Source of the DNA: Plazaster borealis
Lineage: Eukaryota; Echinodermata; Asteroidea; Forcipulatida; Labidiasteridae
Reading direction: 5' to 3'
DNA: 64,000 bases
NCBI GenBank assembly: GCA_021014325.1
Contig: JAJGQC010000661.1
Location: forward strand, 1-64,000
Below, in pieces: positions 10,953-19,260 of this stretch (the first letter of the stretch is position 1; each line of letters starts with the position of its first letter). The position numbers were made by a program, and so were the translations under genes. The notes under the pieces are model-generated. The model was not told the DNA's origin. It saw only the letters and a list, made by a program, of their open reading frames with translations, and did not search any database.

Positions 10953-11265
10953 CTGCAAAAGTATTAGTGTTATTGATGAGCTTCTTAAAGAACCATTGTG
11001 AGAATAAATCAAATTGAGCTTAAAAAGGCCTACAAGTACAAAATAGAACTTTGTCTGGTGAACAAACAAAAGTTGTATATCAAATAAATGATAATGTGTT
11101 AAATGTCTCATACCTACTTAGAGTATCTTGGTGCCAGACCTATGTAAACTAATGTATGTAATGTTAACAATAAAGTAAATATTTAGTAACCTTGGACTAT
11201 TGGTCAATGGTAGTGGCACTACTGCCCTGGTACTACTACTAGCTGCTGTACATAGTTTTGTTTAC

Positions 11266-11594
11266 CTTGTGGTGTTGCAGGTTTGTGCACATCCCCAGCA
11301 TCCTCGACGTGTTTCACGGCACGGTCGAAAGTCTTGAAAGAAGTTTTGCTTTCCTTGACTGTGTGCAGTATCGGTAAATGTTGCTGAAACTGATGTCGGG
11401 ACTTCACAAATCGACTTATGATAAAGATTTGTGAAGTGGTCCGGCCAATCAGTACAACTGACATTCAGAAAGGGAATGGGGCGAAGGACGTCACCCGTCG
11501 TAGTCATAGATTTACTATATTCCAGACAAAGAGCCTTCGACTCTGGAAGTAACAGCCGTTTCAAGTCTTTCTCCTTAAATTTAGAGAAAGCCAT
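11266..11594 (-). CDS. N-terminal exon, start MAFSKFKEKDL
   Basis: ATG at 11594-11592 opens MAFSKFKEKDLKRLLLPESK, ALCLEYSKSMTTTGDVLRPI and PFLNVSCTDWPDHFTNLYHK. The donor CACAAG|GTAAAC follows 11266. The best C-terminal reading (TVKESKTSFKTFDRAVKHVE then DAGDVHKPATPQ) is one base out of frame and is reached by removing one T from the ATTTACC stretch. The exon could extend upstream to an acceptor at 11621, making it internal. Linkage to the SWIM/YqaJ exons rests on phase and orientation only. Confidence 0.5.
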
Positions 11595-11660
11595 GAAGTA
11601 AACAAACTTCTTTGCGACCAGCTGTTCAATGTCAACAAAAAACAGCCCCCTCAATAGTTG

Positions 11661-11680
11661 CGTGTGTGTGTGTGTGTGTG
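11661..11680. repeat. (GT)n microsatellite
   Basis: This is an uninterrupted GT dinucleotide run of about 20 bases. Confidence 0.9.
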
Positions 11681-11887
11681 ATAGCCGTCACGGCGTGGCG
11701 ATTACTCATTTTCCAACCAGTGGTGTTTGAACGCATGCGCGCTTCTAATTTGCATATTTCATGGGAAGGGCCTATTTGGACACAACTTTGATTTGAGTTT
11801 GAAGTACATGTAGAGGGTAACATGTTTGGGGCGGGTCCAGAATGGTAGAAAGTGGGGTGAATGTTTGGGATTAATACTCATTTGAAC

Positions 11888-12155
11888 GAAAATGATCCAA
11901 ACATTTGGGGTAAGTCTAAAACGGTGTATCTACAAGTTAAGTGCATAATTGACATTGAAAAATGTACAAGTGACGTACACATACCTTCCCATCCTAGTTT
12001 AACAAAGTAGAACTGAAGTTGCTTGAAAATGATCCAAACATTTGGGGTAAGTCTAAAACGTTGTATCTACAAGTTAAGTGCATAATTGACATTGAACAAT
12101 TTACAAGTGATGTACACATACCTTCCCATCCTAGTTTAACAAAGTAGAACTGAAG
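11888..12155. repeat. 138-bp tandem duplication carrying an exon end and donor
   Basis: Two adjacent copies share AATGATCCAAACATTTGGGG, TAAGTCTAAAACG(G/T)TGTATC, TAAGTGCATAATTGACATTGA and CCTTCCCATCCTAGTTTAAC. The second copy contains the 3' end and donor of the exon at 12122-12324. The first therefore carries a spare copy of that exon end near 11985. Confidence 0.8.
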
Positions 12156-12324
12156 TTTCTTCTTGAGGCAGCGAGTACCAATAACATGCCCAGAAAGCTC
12201 TGTGAGGTGCAACAGCGAGTGGTGTGATACACAACCGGACAACTCATTGTGAAAGCATGCACCGTGCATGCACTCATGGTGCTTTTACGCTTCGGTGGCC
12301 TGGACAGGACAGGGACAGACGGTG
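12122..12324 (-). CDS. Internal exon, unknown cysteine/histidine-rich protein
   Basis: The acceptor TGTTGTTCCCAG precedes 12324 and the donor GGGAAG|GTATGTGT follows 12122. One frame begins APSVPVLSRPPKRK and a second continues HHECMHGACFHNELSGCVSH, then LTELSGHVIGTRCLKKKLQF and YFVKLGWE up to the donor. One extra A in the four-A run would join them. Phase 1 entry fits the exon at 13497-13539. The protein family is not recognised. The alternative single-frame reading stops eight codons after the CLKKK region. Confidence 0.4.
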
Positions 12325-12593
12325 CTGGGAACAACAGTCAAAATCTTCCAGGAGGGTATTACACCGTTCAAAACCTATAAGATAAATCACAACCAGGAAA
12401 ACATAAACAAAAAAGAAGCTTAGGACACTCTAGACCCAGTAACTGGGGTGCTGTACTCCGTTTTTTTCAAAATTTTGACAATCGCAGCTGTCAAATTTTC
12501 GAAGCACAGTGCCCCAGTACAGACATTCTATTTATTCATAATCATGTAGATCTATTTATTTATATATTTATTTATCTTTCCAGTAATCAAACC

Positions 12594-12871
12594 AAGGGAC
12601 TGTGGTTAGACTGCAGGACTTGCAATCACAAGGTTGTGGGTTCGAATCCTACAAAGCTAACCGCTGATTTCACAATGGACTAGAATAAGTATTGTCGTCT
12701 AGTTATACTGAATCACAATTTCTTGATTTGTGCAATTCATAATCATAGACGTTAAACCAATGTTTGTATGAGAGATATTGGCTGTTGCCAGCTTGGCGTT
12801 TATATCCCCTTGTGGGAGTTTGCTGAGTTCCCTTGACAGGAAGATCATCTAAACAAACAAACAAACAAACA
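12594..12871 (+). mobile_element. tRNA-derived SINE
   Basis: The head resembles a tRNA: TGGTTAGACTGCAGG (A-box-like) and a B box GTGGGTTCGAATCC, about 45 bp apart. A non-tRNA body containing TTGGCGTTTATATCCCCTTG follows, and it ends in an (AAAC)n tail at 12850-12871. It is too degenerate and lacks matching acceptor arms for a functional tRNA. Confidence 0.75.
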
Positions 12872-13145
12872 GACTCTCACATGAGATACAAATAAAAGGC
12901 TTCGCAAATCCTCCAGCTGTAGAATAAACTTTCAAGGGTCATCAACCATTTGTCAACCTATCCTATGGAACAGTTTCCTTTCAGCATGGATGCTTTCAGT
13001 AACTGACACTGACAGCAAGTGAATTATATTCCCTAATATTTCAGGTTTCATTGAAAGCATTTGCCCACCCACAGCAACGGCTAGCCATAACAATGCAATG
13101 ATTACTGTAGCGATTGATAAAATCCAGTTTTCCCTCTCTTTTTAG

Positions 13146-13273
13146 CATTTGAGAAAGAAGTCAAAACAACCCCTCGAGCGTTTGTTCAGAGTCGGACGGT
13201 GACACTAAATCCAGTGAAACTACCTCCATGCTATGACTATAATGAGTATGACAGAAGGAAATTATTTTGGTAA
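13146..13273 (+). CDS. Terminal exon, unknown protein
   Basis: A strong polypyrimidine acceptor (CCCTCTCTTTTTAG) precedes 13146. With phase 2 entry the frame is open for 41 codons, reading FEKEVKTTPRAFVQSRTVTL, NPVKLPPCYDYNEYDRRKLF, W and then TAA at 13271-13273. Upstream plus-strand exons were not found. The family is not recognised. The clean acceptor and in-frame stop support a real 3' coding exon. Confidence 0.45.
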
Positions 13274-13496
13274 ACAACATGGTAAAACCATAAGGAGGTA
13301 TGAATAGAAGGAGACACAACGACCAGCCGATCACAAGTTTAATGTGCCATGCTCAGCGGGTGCCCATTGGTTTACAGCAGGGTTGCCAGAGGCGCTAAGG
13401 GGTAAAGTAGGCTTTACTGTGCTCGTTGTATCTCTCCTTCCTCCATGCCATGGTAAAACGAAGTATAATTCTTACATAATAATAATTGGAACTTAC

Positions 13497-13539
13497 CCTC
13501 CTGACGGTATGTACTGATACTCCGGGTTTGAACACCCAT
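13497..13539 (-). CDS. Candidate first coding exon, MGVQTRSISTYRQE
   Basis: ATG at 13539-13537 is followed by fourteen codons (MGVQTRSISTYRQE) and a strong donor GGAGG|GTAAGT. It ends in phase 1, which fits entry into the exon at 12324. It is short, so the call rests mainly on the donor and phase. Confidence 0.35.
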
Positions 13540-14142
13540 AACTAATATGTAATCTTATGGTCTTGTACAAGCCGTTTTGTCTGAAGTTTTGTTTAAGTCA
13601 TGTCAGTTGAACATTGTGAAAATTGTGATCCACGTGCGTGCCGAACGCCATTTTGTCTATTTGTTGATACTGCCTGAAAATAACTAGAGAGGGCGCATTC
13701 CAAAACAACAAAAACATTCATACCGTGTTATTTTTTGACAGGGCATTAGGAGGAAAGAAATTAGATCGGACTGAAATGAACGATGTAGTTGTATACTTTT
13801 CTAGATTATCAGATAATAACGAAAGTATAATTATCATTATCGTTAGTTTTCTAAGTATTGTTATGAAAATAATAAAGTTCTTGGGATTTTAATTTTGAAG
13901 ACCTGAATGTCCGCAGGCAGCAGAGAGGGGAGAAATGTGATGAAGTTAGTGATGCTGTATGCATTTTGGGGGGTTTTCAGATGTCACACAATGTTTTCCT
14001 ATCTATAGATCTCCCATGCTCCACATTTTGAATCACAAACTTTCTTTGTAAAAACATTCATGAAATTTTCATTTCATTCGATAGAATTATTATTAAGGGA
14101 TTTTGGCTTCAATAACAGTAATGCTAGCCCGAACATCTGACC

Positions 14143-14212
14143 ATGGAGGAAGGAAGAGAAGGAGTTCGAACGAGCTGGAGGAAAGACTGTCTTGCCGCGG
14201 TCGTAAAAACAG
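14143..14212 (+). CDS. Candidate first exon, MEEGREGVRTSW
   Basis: ATG in the context GACCATGG begins MEEGREGVRTSWRKDCLAAV then VKT. A donor AAACAG|GTAGGC follows at 14212. No following exon was found; the downstream DNA is transposon-rich. It could be a first exon whose partners were displaced, or a chance reading frame. Confidence 0.25.
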
Positions 14213-14427
14213 GTAGGCCTAGCCTACATGGGTTGGCCCCGGCCCATATGGCCCAGATATTTTCCATGGGCCCCATACTGGGCTTGCTACCTGGGATAAA
14301 CCTTTTAGCAGCCATTTTGAAATTTCAAGGTTATGGCAACCACTTTTACTTTTAACAATTTCTTAGTTAAATTTGCCATGTCAGAAAACATATTATTAGA
14401 CACTAAAATCATTAGAATCGGACAATG

Positions 14428-15133
14428 TTAAAGGAACGTTACAGTACTGATAAAAGTTTCTTTAAAGGGTGTGTACAACATTGGTAATTGCCAAAGACCT
14501 GTATCCAAACTCGATGTGACCCTACATATACATGAAATAACAAACCTGTGAAAGTTTAAGCTAAATCGGTCTTCGGAGTCATGAGCAAACAGTGAAAAAA
14601 AACCTTACGTGTTTTAACTTGTTTTCAAACATTGGAATTTATCCTGCAGGATAAATACTATTATTTTACTCATTTCGTAAAAACTATGGCATTTCAAGCA
14701 AAACTATTTCAAGGGAAGTATTCTACCATGACCATCTTTATATACCATGTAAGTTATGTGCAAATCTGTGAGCATTTATATTTTCATTCTTACCAATGTT
14801 GTACACGCCCTTTAAGATCACAGATATACATAAAACTTACTAATGATGATGATAGTAGAAAACATCCCCCAAAAAATTTCTGTCTGAAATGCCATATTTG
14901 ATGAGAAATAAATAAAACTAATTTCCGATTGGAGTTTATCGCTCATGAGCGTTTTATTCATGCATTGTATAACACATGCAAATGTGTAATCGGTTTTTCA
15001 CCATTTTCTCGTGACCCAGATGGCCGATCGATCTCAAACTTCTACAGGTTTGTCACTTTATGTATTATGGTGGATTATATAAAGTGGCTTAACTGTTTTG
15101 TTAGCAAAAACCAATTATGTAATGTTCCTTTAA
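14428..15133. mobile_element. TTAA-bounded element (outer), split by another element
   Basis: The left end is TTAA then AGGAACGTTACAGTAC. The right end is GTAATGTTCCT then TTAA, an inverted match to the left end. The interior at 14462-14815 is a second element of the same general type, so this one was interrupted after insertion. Confidence 0.75.
14462..14815. mobile_element. TTAA-bounded element (inner)
   Basis: The left end is TTAA then AGGGTGTGTACAACATTGGT. The right end is its reverse complement (ACCAATGTTGTACACGCCCT) then TTAA. The TTAA on both sides is the expected target duplication for a piggyBac-type miniature element. A left-end fragment of the same family lies at 17772. Confidence 0.8.
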
Positions 15134-15727
15134 CTGTGTTGGTGAATTTGACCACCAGTCAAAAGTGCGTTGACCTTTCGACGTTTTTGACCATAGCACC
15201 CTCGTTTAACCCTTTAGAGGCCATTAGAGACCACATAGCGGCCACAAGCGGCTTGTACCAAGATGACCATAGCAGCCGCGAACAGTCGCAAGGTTTGACC
15301 TACTTCCATTCATATAAAGAGGTCAAAGTAAAGGCAATGTCCGGATATGACATTTTCCAATGTAGTATGTTAACATAGTATCCCAATTTCTAAACCAAAA
15401 AACTAAATTTTCTGTTCATGTTATTATGGGCGTTTTTGTGATGATTATACAGAAATGAATGGTCTCTAATTGGAGGTATAACAAACTATACATTTTTGGA
15501 ATCCTCATGACTAGACGAGTAATTTGATATGCATATCGACACGATTGGAATATATTTGAACTTTGACCCCTGTTTGACCTTTGTTGACCCCTCCCGGAAA
15601 TGCCTGACATTTTCAAGGTGGCAGCCCAACTCAAAATTGTTTGGTATTCATCAGGGAACACAAAAAATACTTTCAAACCTGTTTTGTGCCCAGAATTTGG
15701 TCACGGGACCTACAGGCTGGTCTCCTA

Positions 15728-15920
15728 CTAGACTTGATTCAAGTCCCGTTCTCGTGCGAGAGGTCCCCAAGCATATCGCGCCAACTAGCAAACAAGCCGT
15801 ACAGTGCGCGCTCGCCGTCAAAATGTGGTCCCGCGTGCGGAACAGGTTGGGGAATGCAGACCATCACAAAACAATAGTTTTATGGCGATGGCACGGGATT
15901 GGGACTTGAGTCAAGTCTAG
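15728..15920. mobile_element. Inverted-repeat element with flanking 10-bp direct repeats
   Basis: GACTTGATTCAAGTCCC on the left pairs with GGGACTTGAGTCAAGTC on the right. The decamer TCTCCTACTA occurs directly at both outer edges (15721-15730 and 15921-15930) and could be a target-site duplication. No coding capacity is seen. Confidence 0.65.
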
Positions 15921-16150
15921 TCTCCTACTAACATTACTTCGAGGTGAAATGTTTCCCAAAATGCTTTATACTGGTTGCTGTACTGCTTACTAATTTTTTA
16001 TTGCCAACAATTTTAATAGTGATTACACGGCCCGGCCCTTTAAACGATAACGCATTGTTGAACAGACATATATTTCCACACTACGTACATACGAACAGTA
16101 AGTAGGCTATAATCAAGAGAAGGTCTTTCACCAAGACTAGAATTGGACCA

Positions 16151-16325
16151 GGGCCCAATTTCATAAAGCCTGTAAGCATACAAACTTGCTAAGCACAGAA
16201 AATTGGCTACCAGCCAAAATTCCACAAAGTTTACATTGTTGCAACTAGTGCCCCACAATTTTTTGCTTAGCGAAGAAATTTGCTAAGTAGATTTTTCTGC
16301 TTAACAGCTTTTTGAAATTGGGCCC
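16151..16325. mobile_element. GGGCCC-ended miniature element
   Basis: Starts GGGCCCAATTTCATAAAGC and ends TTTTTGAAATTGGGCCC. It belongs to the same family as the element at 7961-8155, with a diverged interior. Confidence 0.85.
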
Positions 16326-16745
16326 AGCCTTGAGCGAAGGGCGGGATCCCGGTACCTTTGACCTCGCATCCATTCACACGGCAGAGATTTGTAGTAGTCA
16401 CACGGGTAATGGGTGCGTCCGATTATCTTCCCCGTGTGTACCGGGCATTTACACTCGTACGACTCTGGGAAAATTAACGTCAGTGACAGCTCCGTCATTT
16501 CCGTCGTCTGCTCAATTGGAAAATGTCGATGTCCGTGACGAAACAACTTAATTGATCATTCATAATTTGTACACACTCACCAACTGTTTGTTTGTCAGGA
16601 AATATAAATTTTCCTTTCCATTTGCCATAATAGTTTCAATACGGTAATTAAACTTGTAGTTCTTGTACCTCGCGTCGAATTCAACTTGTCCCCGCCATCT
16701 TGGTAAGATAATTATACGCCTGCAGCCGAAAACGTCACTACACCA

Positions 16746-16987
16746 GGGCCCAATATTTCATAGAGCTGCTAAGCACAAAAATTTGCTTAGCATGAAATTT
16801 CTTCCTTGATAAAAACAGGATTACCAACCAAAATTAATTTCCATTTGATTTTCAGGATAAGCAAACAACAGCTGTAAACAAGCAAAATGCAACACATGAA
16901 AATTTGGTTGGTAATCCTGTTATTATCAAGGAAGAAATTTCATGCTAAGCAAATTTGTGTGCTTAGCAGCTCTATGAAATTGGGCCC
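16746..16987. mobile_element. GGGCCC-ended element forming a long hairpin
   Basis: The family ends are present, and the inverted repeat extends far inward. For example, AAATTTCTTCCTTGATAA near 16795 pairs with TTATCAAGGAAGAAATTT near 16925, and GGATTACCAACCAAAATT pairs with AATTTGGTTGGTAATCC. The arms are about 90 bp with a loop of about 50 bp. Confidence 0.85.
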
Positions 16988-17114
16988 TGGGCATCCACAC
17001 CACCAGAGACCCGCTCGCAAGCTGGGGCTGTGGTGGCTGACACCCAGGGCGCTAGACACGAGTATCATGTGATGGCTAATCGAACGCTCTTGTGTAACTT
17101 TTACTTACACGTGG

Positions 17115-17162
17115 AAGCTAATCGAACGCACCCGTGTATACACGGGTGCGTTCGATTAGCTT
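17115..17162. repeat. Perfect 48-bp palindrome
   Basis: Each 24-base arm begins AAGCTAATCGAACGCACCCG, and the two arms meet at GTATAC without a spacer. A partial copy of the arm (GCTAATCGAACGC) lies just upstream at 17074. Related words occur at 16400-16440. Confidence 0.95.
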
Positions 17163-17169
17163 ACGTGCG

Positions 17170-17400
17170 CATACATAATGTTTGTATGTAATGCTGTACC
17201 TATTATACAACATTACATAAAAACATTATGTCATACGCGCACACACAGAGCATGCAGCAGACGATAGCTGGCAAACACGTCACTTCGGAGCGGACCAATT
17301 AAAACACGGATAAGCTTACGTCACTGCCCGTTTATCCAATGAAATCATTGTATCTAACACTTTGTAATTGGCCATGGAATGTCCATGAAGTGTTATCTTT
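17170..17400. repeat. Dispersed repeat, second copy at 52610-52770
   Basis: It shares GCATGCAGCAGACGA, then CGGACCAATYA, AAGCTTACGTCACTG and ATGAAATCATTG with the segment at 52610-52770, in the same order. No coding frame is seen. Confidence 0.6.
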
Positions 17401-17471
17401 AATGTTCAGGTGAAATTAATGTGATTTTTGTTCACACATTGAAAATGACACGAAAGCTTAGAAAGAGACCT

Positions 17472-17663
17472 GGGCCCAATTCCATAAAGCTGTTAAGCAG
17501 TAAACTCTGCTTAGCAAATTTCTTTGTTAAGCAAGAATTGAGTGGAGTACCAGTCCCAGCAATGGTAACTGTATGGTATTCTGGCTGGTAACCTATTTTT
17601 CTAAGTAAGAGATGTTTGTGCTTAGCAAGTTTTTGTGCTTACATGCTTTATGAAATTGGGCCC
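17472..17663. mobile_element. GGGCCC-ended miniature element
   Basis: Starts GGGCCCAATTCCATAAAGC and ends GCTTTATGAAATTGGGCCC. It is close in sequence to the copy at 7961-8155. Confidence 0.9.
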
Positions 17664-18000
17664 TGTATATTTTGTTTCCGATTTCCTCCCAGAAGTCAGC
17701 ACAAGTCATTTAAACAACAAAAGTCATTTTGTACAACTCCAGTTTCCTTTACTTTGTAACTTGGTCGTGTCTTAAAGGGTGTGTACAACATTGGTAAGAA
17801 TGAAAATAATTGAAGAAAAATCTTGGAGTAGCCTAAACACTAACTTGTTGGTTTAAATCTGAAGAAATGATGTAAGGGTACCATCAATGGTCCACAGTGA
17901 GTTCCTTGCAACGCCGGTCTCCCGTCGGTTAAACCATGGAGCTCCATGGTTAAACATGATGAGCCACTTTCTCGTACAAAGCATTTATGTTTTCTGCACA

Positions 18001-18188
18001 GCATCAGCAAGATGGAAATAGTAACAGACCAAATTGAAGAACAAACACTCCTGGAAATAATGCATTTTCTAAATATGAAAATTATAAATTCTATATTAAA
18101 AAAATTCCCAAAAGTAAATAATTTTTTTTCTTTACATGGATTTTCAATGAAAGACTTTGTAGGCGATATGCCGAGTTTATCAGATTAA
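18001..18188 (+). CDS. Candidate terminal exon at the left edge of the array
   Basis: A good acceptor (TTATGTTTTCTGCACAG) is followed by an open frame ISKMEIVTDQIEEQTLLEIM, HFLNMKIINSILKKFPKVNN, FFSLHGFSMKDFVGDMPSLS and D, ending at TAA 18186-18188. The codon use is A/T-rich. The family is not recognised. The exon and about 690 bp after it are copied at 22223-23010. An alternative is an unspliced frame starting with ATG at 17946. Confidence 0.4.
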
Positions 18189-18478
18189 TATGTGTTTTGA
18201 TGACGTATTACAAACTTGTACCTGTGTATTTAATTACTGCATGTAGGCCTATTAGCCGGTGGCCCATAGCGCATCTTGCATTGGTAGTCCGAGTCGTAGA
18301 TACGGCCTGGCAACCATCGCATGACGAATTCCGATTCTACAACCAACTTGCACGGTTTGAGCTAAAAAAGCACAACAAAAATTGCAATAAATTTTAAGAA
18401 TTTATCTTTCCTGGGTGATACAATTTTTTTAAATAATTAAACACTTTTATTTAAAATTGAATCACCTGCTATATCGCC

Positions 18479-18501
18479 GCGGCGAGTTACTATCTCGCCG
18501 C
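18479..18501. repeat. GC-rich hairpin left of the array
   Basis: GCGGCGAG at 18479-18486 pairs with CTCGCCGC at 18494-18501 around the loop TTACTAT. A 12-bp palindrome TCGCCGCGGCGA overlaps it. The structure is preserved in the copy at 22705-22727. Confidence 0.75.
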
Positions 18502-19231
18502 AGCAAGTTACCAACTGCGAAGACCGAGCGTGCAAGGGGGAGCTAGGGTCGGCCCGGGTCCAGAGCCTGTGGGCTACCTCTGCATGGGTCAGGAGAGGGC
18601 CCTCCCGGAGACCGCAAAGTAAGAAGTCGGAGGCATTCGGAGGAGAGGGCTGATGGGAGCCGGAGGCGCTGCGACACCCACGAAGCGGTTCTGCAGACAA
18701 GGCCCCGGTAAAGCAAAGACCGAGCGTGTAAGAGCAGCGAGGGTACCCATTTTTCTTTGTCTAATTTTCAAAACATTTTTTAAGAGCCGGATCTCCGCGA
18801 ATACTTTTAGGGGGCATCCTCGACGGTGCTGCTGGTGCAAACTAAAACTCTTTAACTAATTTATTCGAGGAGAAATGGGTGTTCTTTGGGCAGAGAAAAT
18901 TGCGTCGCTTTTTGGCGAAAAATGTCTAATTCACCCAGTTTTGAGAATGGAGCTTTTTCCCAAACAGAAACGCTCTTTGTTGGATCCTAATCTATTTTTT
19001 TTGTACAGCCAAAAACCGTACAAAAGCATGACTTGTTTGACCCAAATATTAAAAAATGTACAATAATAAGCCTTGTAGACTATAGCCTTGTAGACATAAA
19101 TCGCCACCGTTAACGTAACATACCGCCCTCAAACTTGTCCACTAGGCATAAAATGACAACCGTTAAAGTAACATACCACCCTCACACGAGTCAACTGCAC
19201 ATAAATCTCCACCGTTAAAGATTATTATTTG

Positions 19232-19260
19232 TGGGCACCGTAATAATATTACGGTGCCCA
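19232..19260. repeat. Array palindrome with TAATATTAC, copy 1
   Basis: The 14-base arm TGGGCACCGTAATA, one central A, and the complementary arm TATTACGGTGCCCA. It lies in a long (about 510 bp) unit downstream of three approximate 52-bp subrepeats built on CCACCGTTAAAGTAACATAC. Confidence 0.95.

Larger units (their letters stand above)
7602..11594 (-). pseudogene. SWIM zinc-finger / YqaJ-like nuclease gene, multi-exon, probably decayed
   Basis: The minus-strand exons read, in order: an N-terminal exon, small exons, a SWIM finger split over two exons (CQCPVG joined in phase to LASKCSHVGAVLF), a linker, then a YqaJ/lambda-exonuclease-type domain. Nuclease landmarks are WGKSHEGAA (the HE histidine), PDGIVNC (metal-binding Asp) and VLEIKCP (the E-x-K pair), followed by NHPYFYQIQTHMF. 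Proteins with this domain order are common as multicopy, transposon-associated genes in invertebrates; the cellular role is not established. Apparent one-base frameshifts lie in the SWIM exon, in a G run at 7925-7928 and in the first exon. A miniature transposon occupies the position where the exon before DGIV should end. It could be a dead copy, or a live gene with assembly indels and a spliced-out insertion. Confidence 0.65.

Noticed and set aside
15529..15909. Plus-strand frame of 126 codons
   Set aside because: It covers an inverted-repeat element (15728-15920) and repeat-like flanks; the reading frame has no recognisable domain.
16301..16551. Overlapping frames of about 80 codons on both strands
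   Set aside because: They begin in the end of a GGGCCC-type element; no splice sites or family match were convincing.
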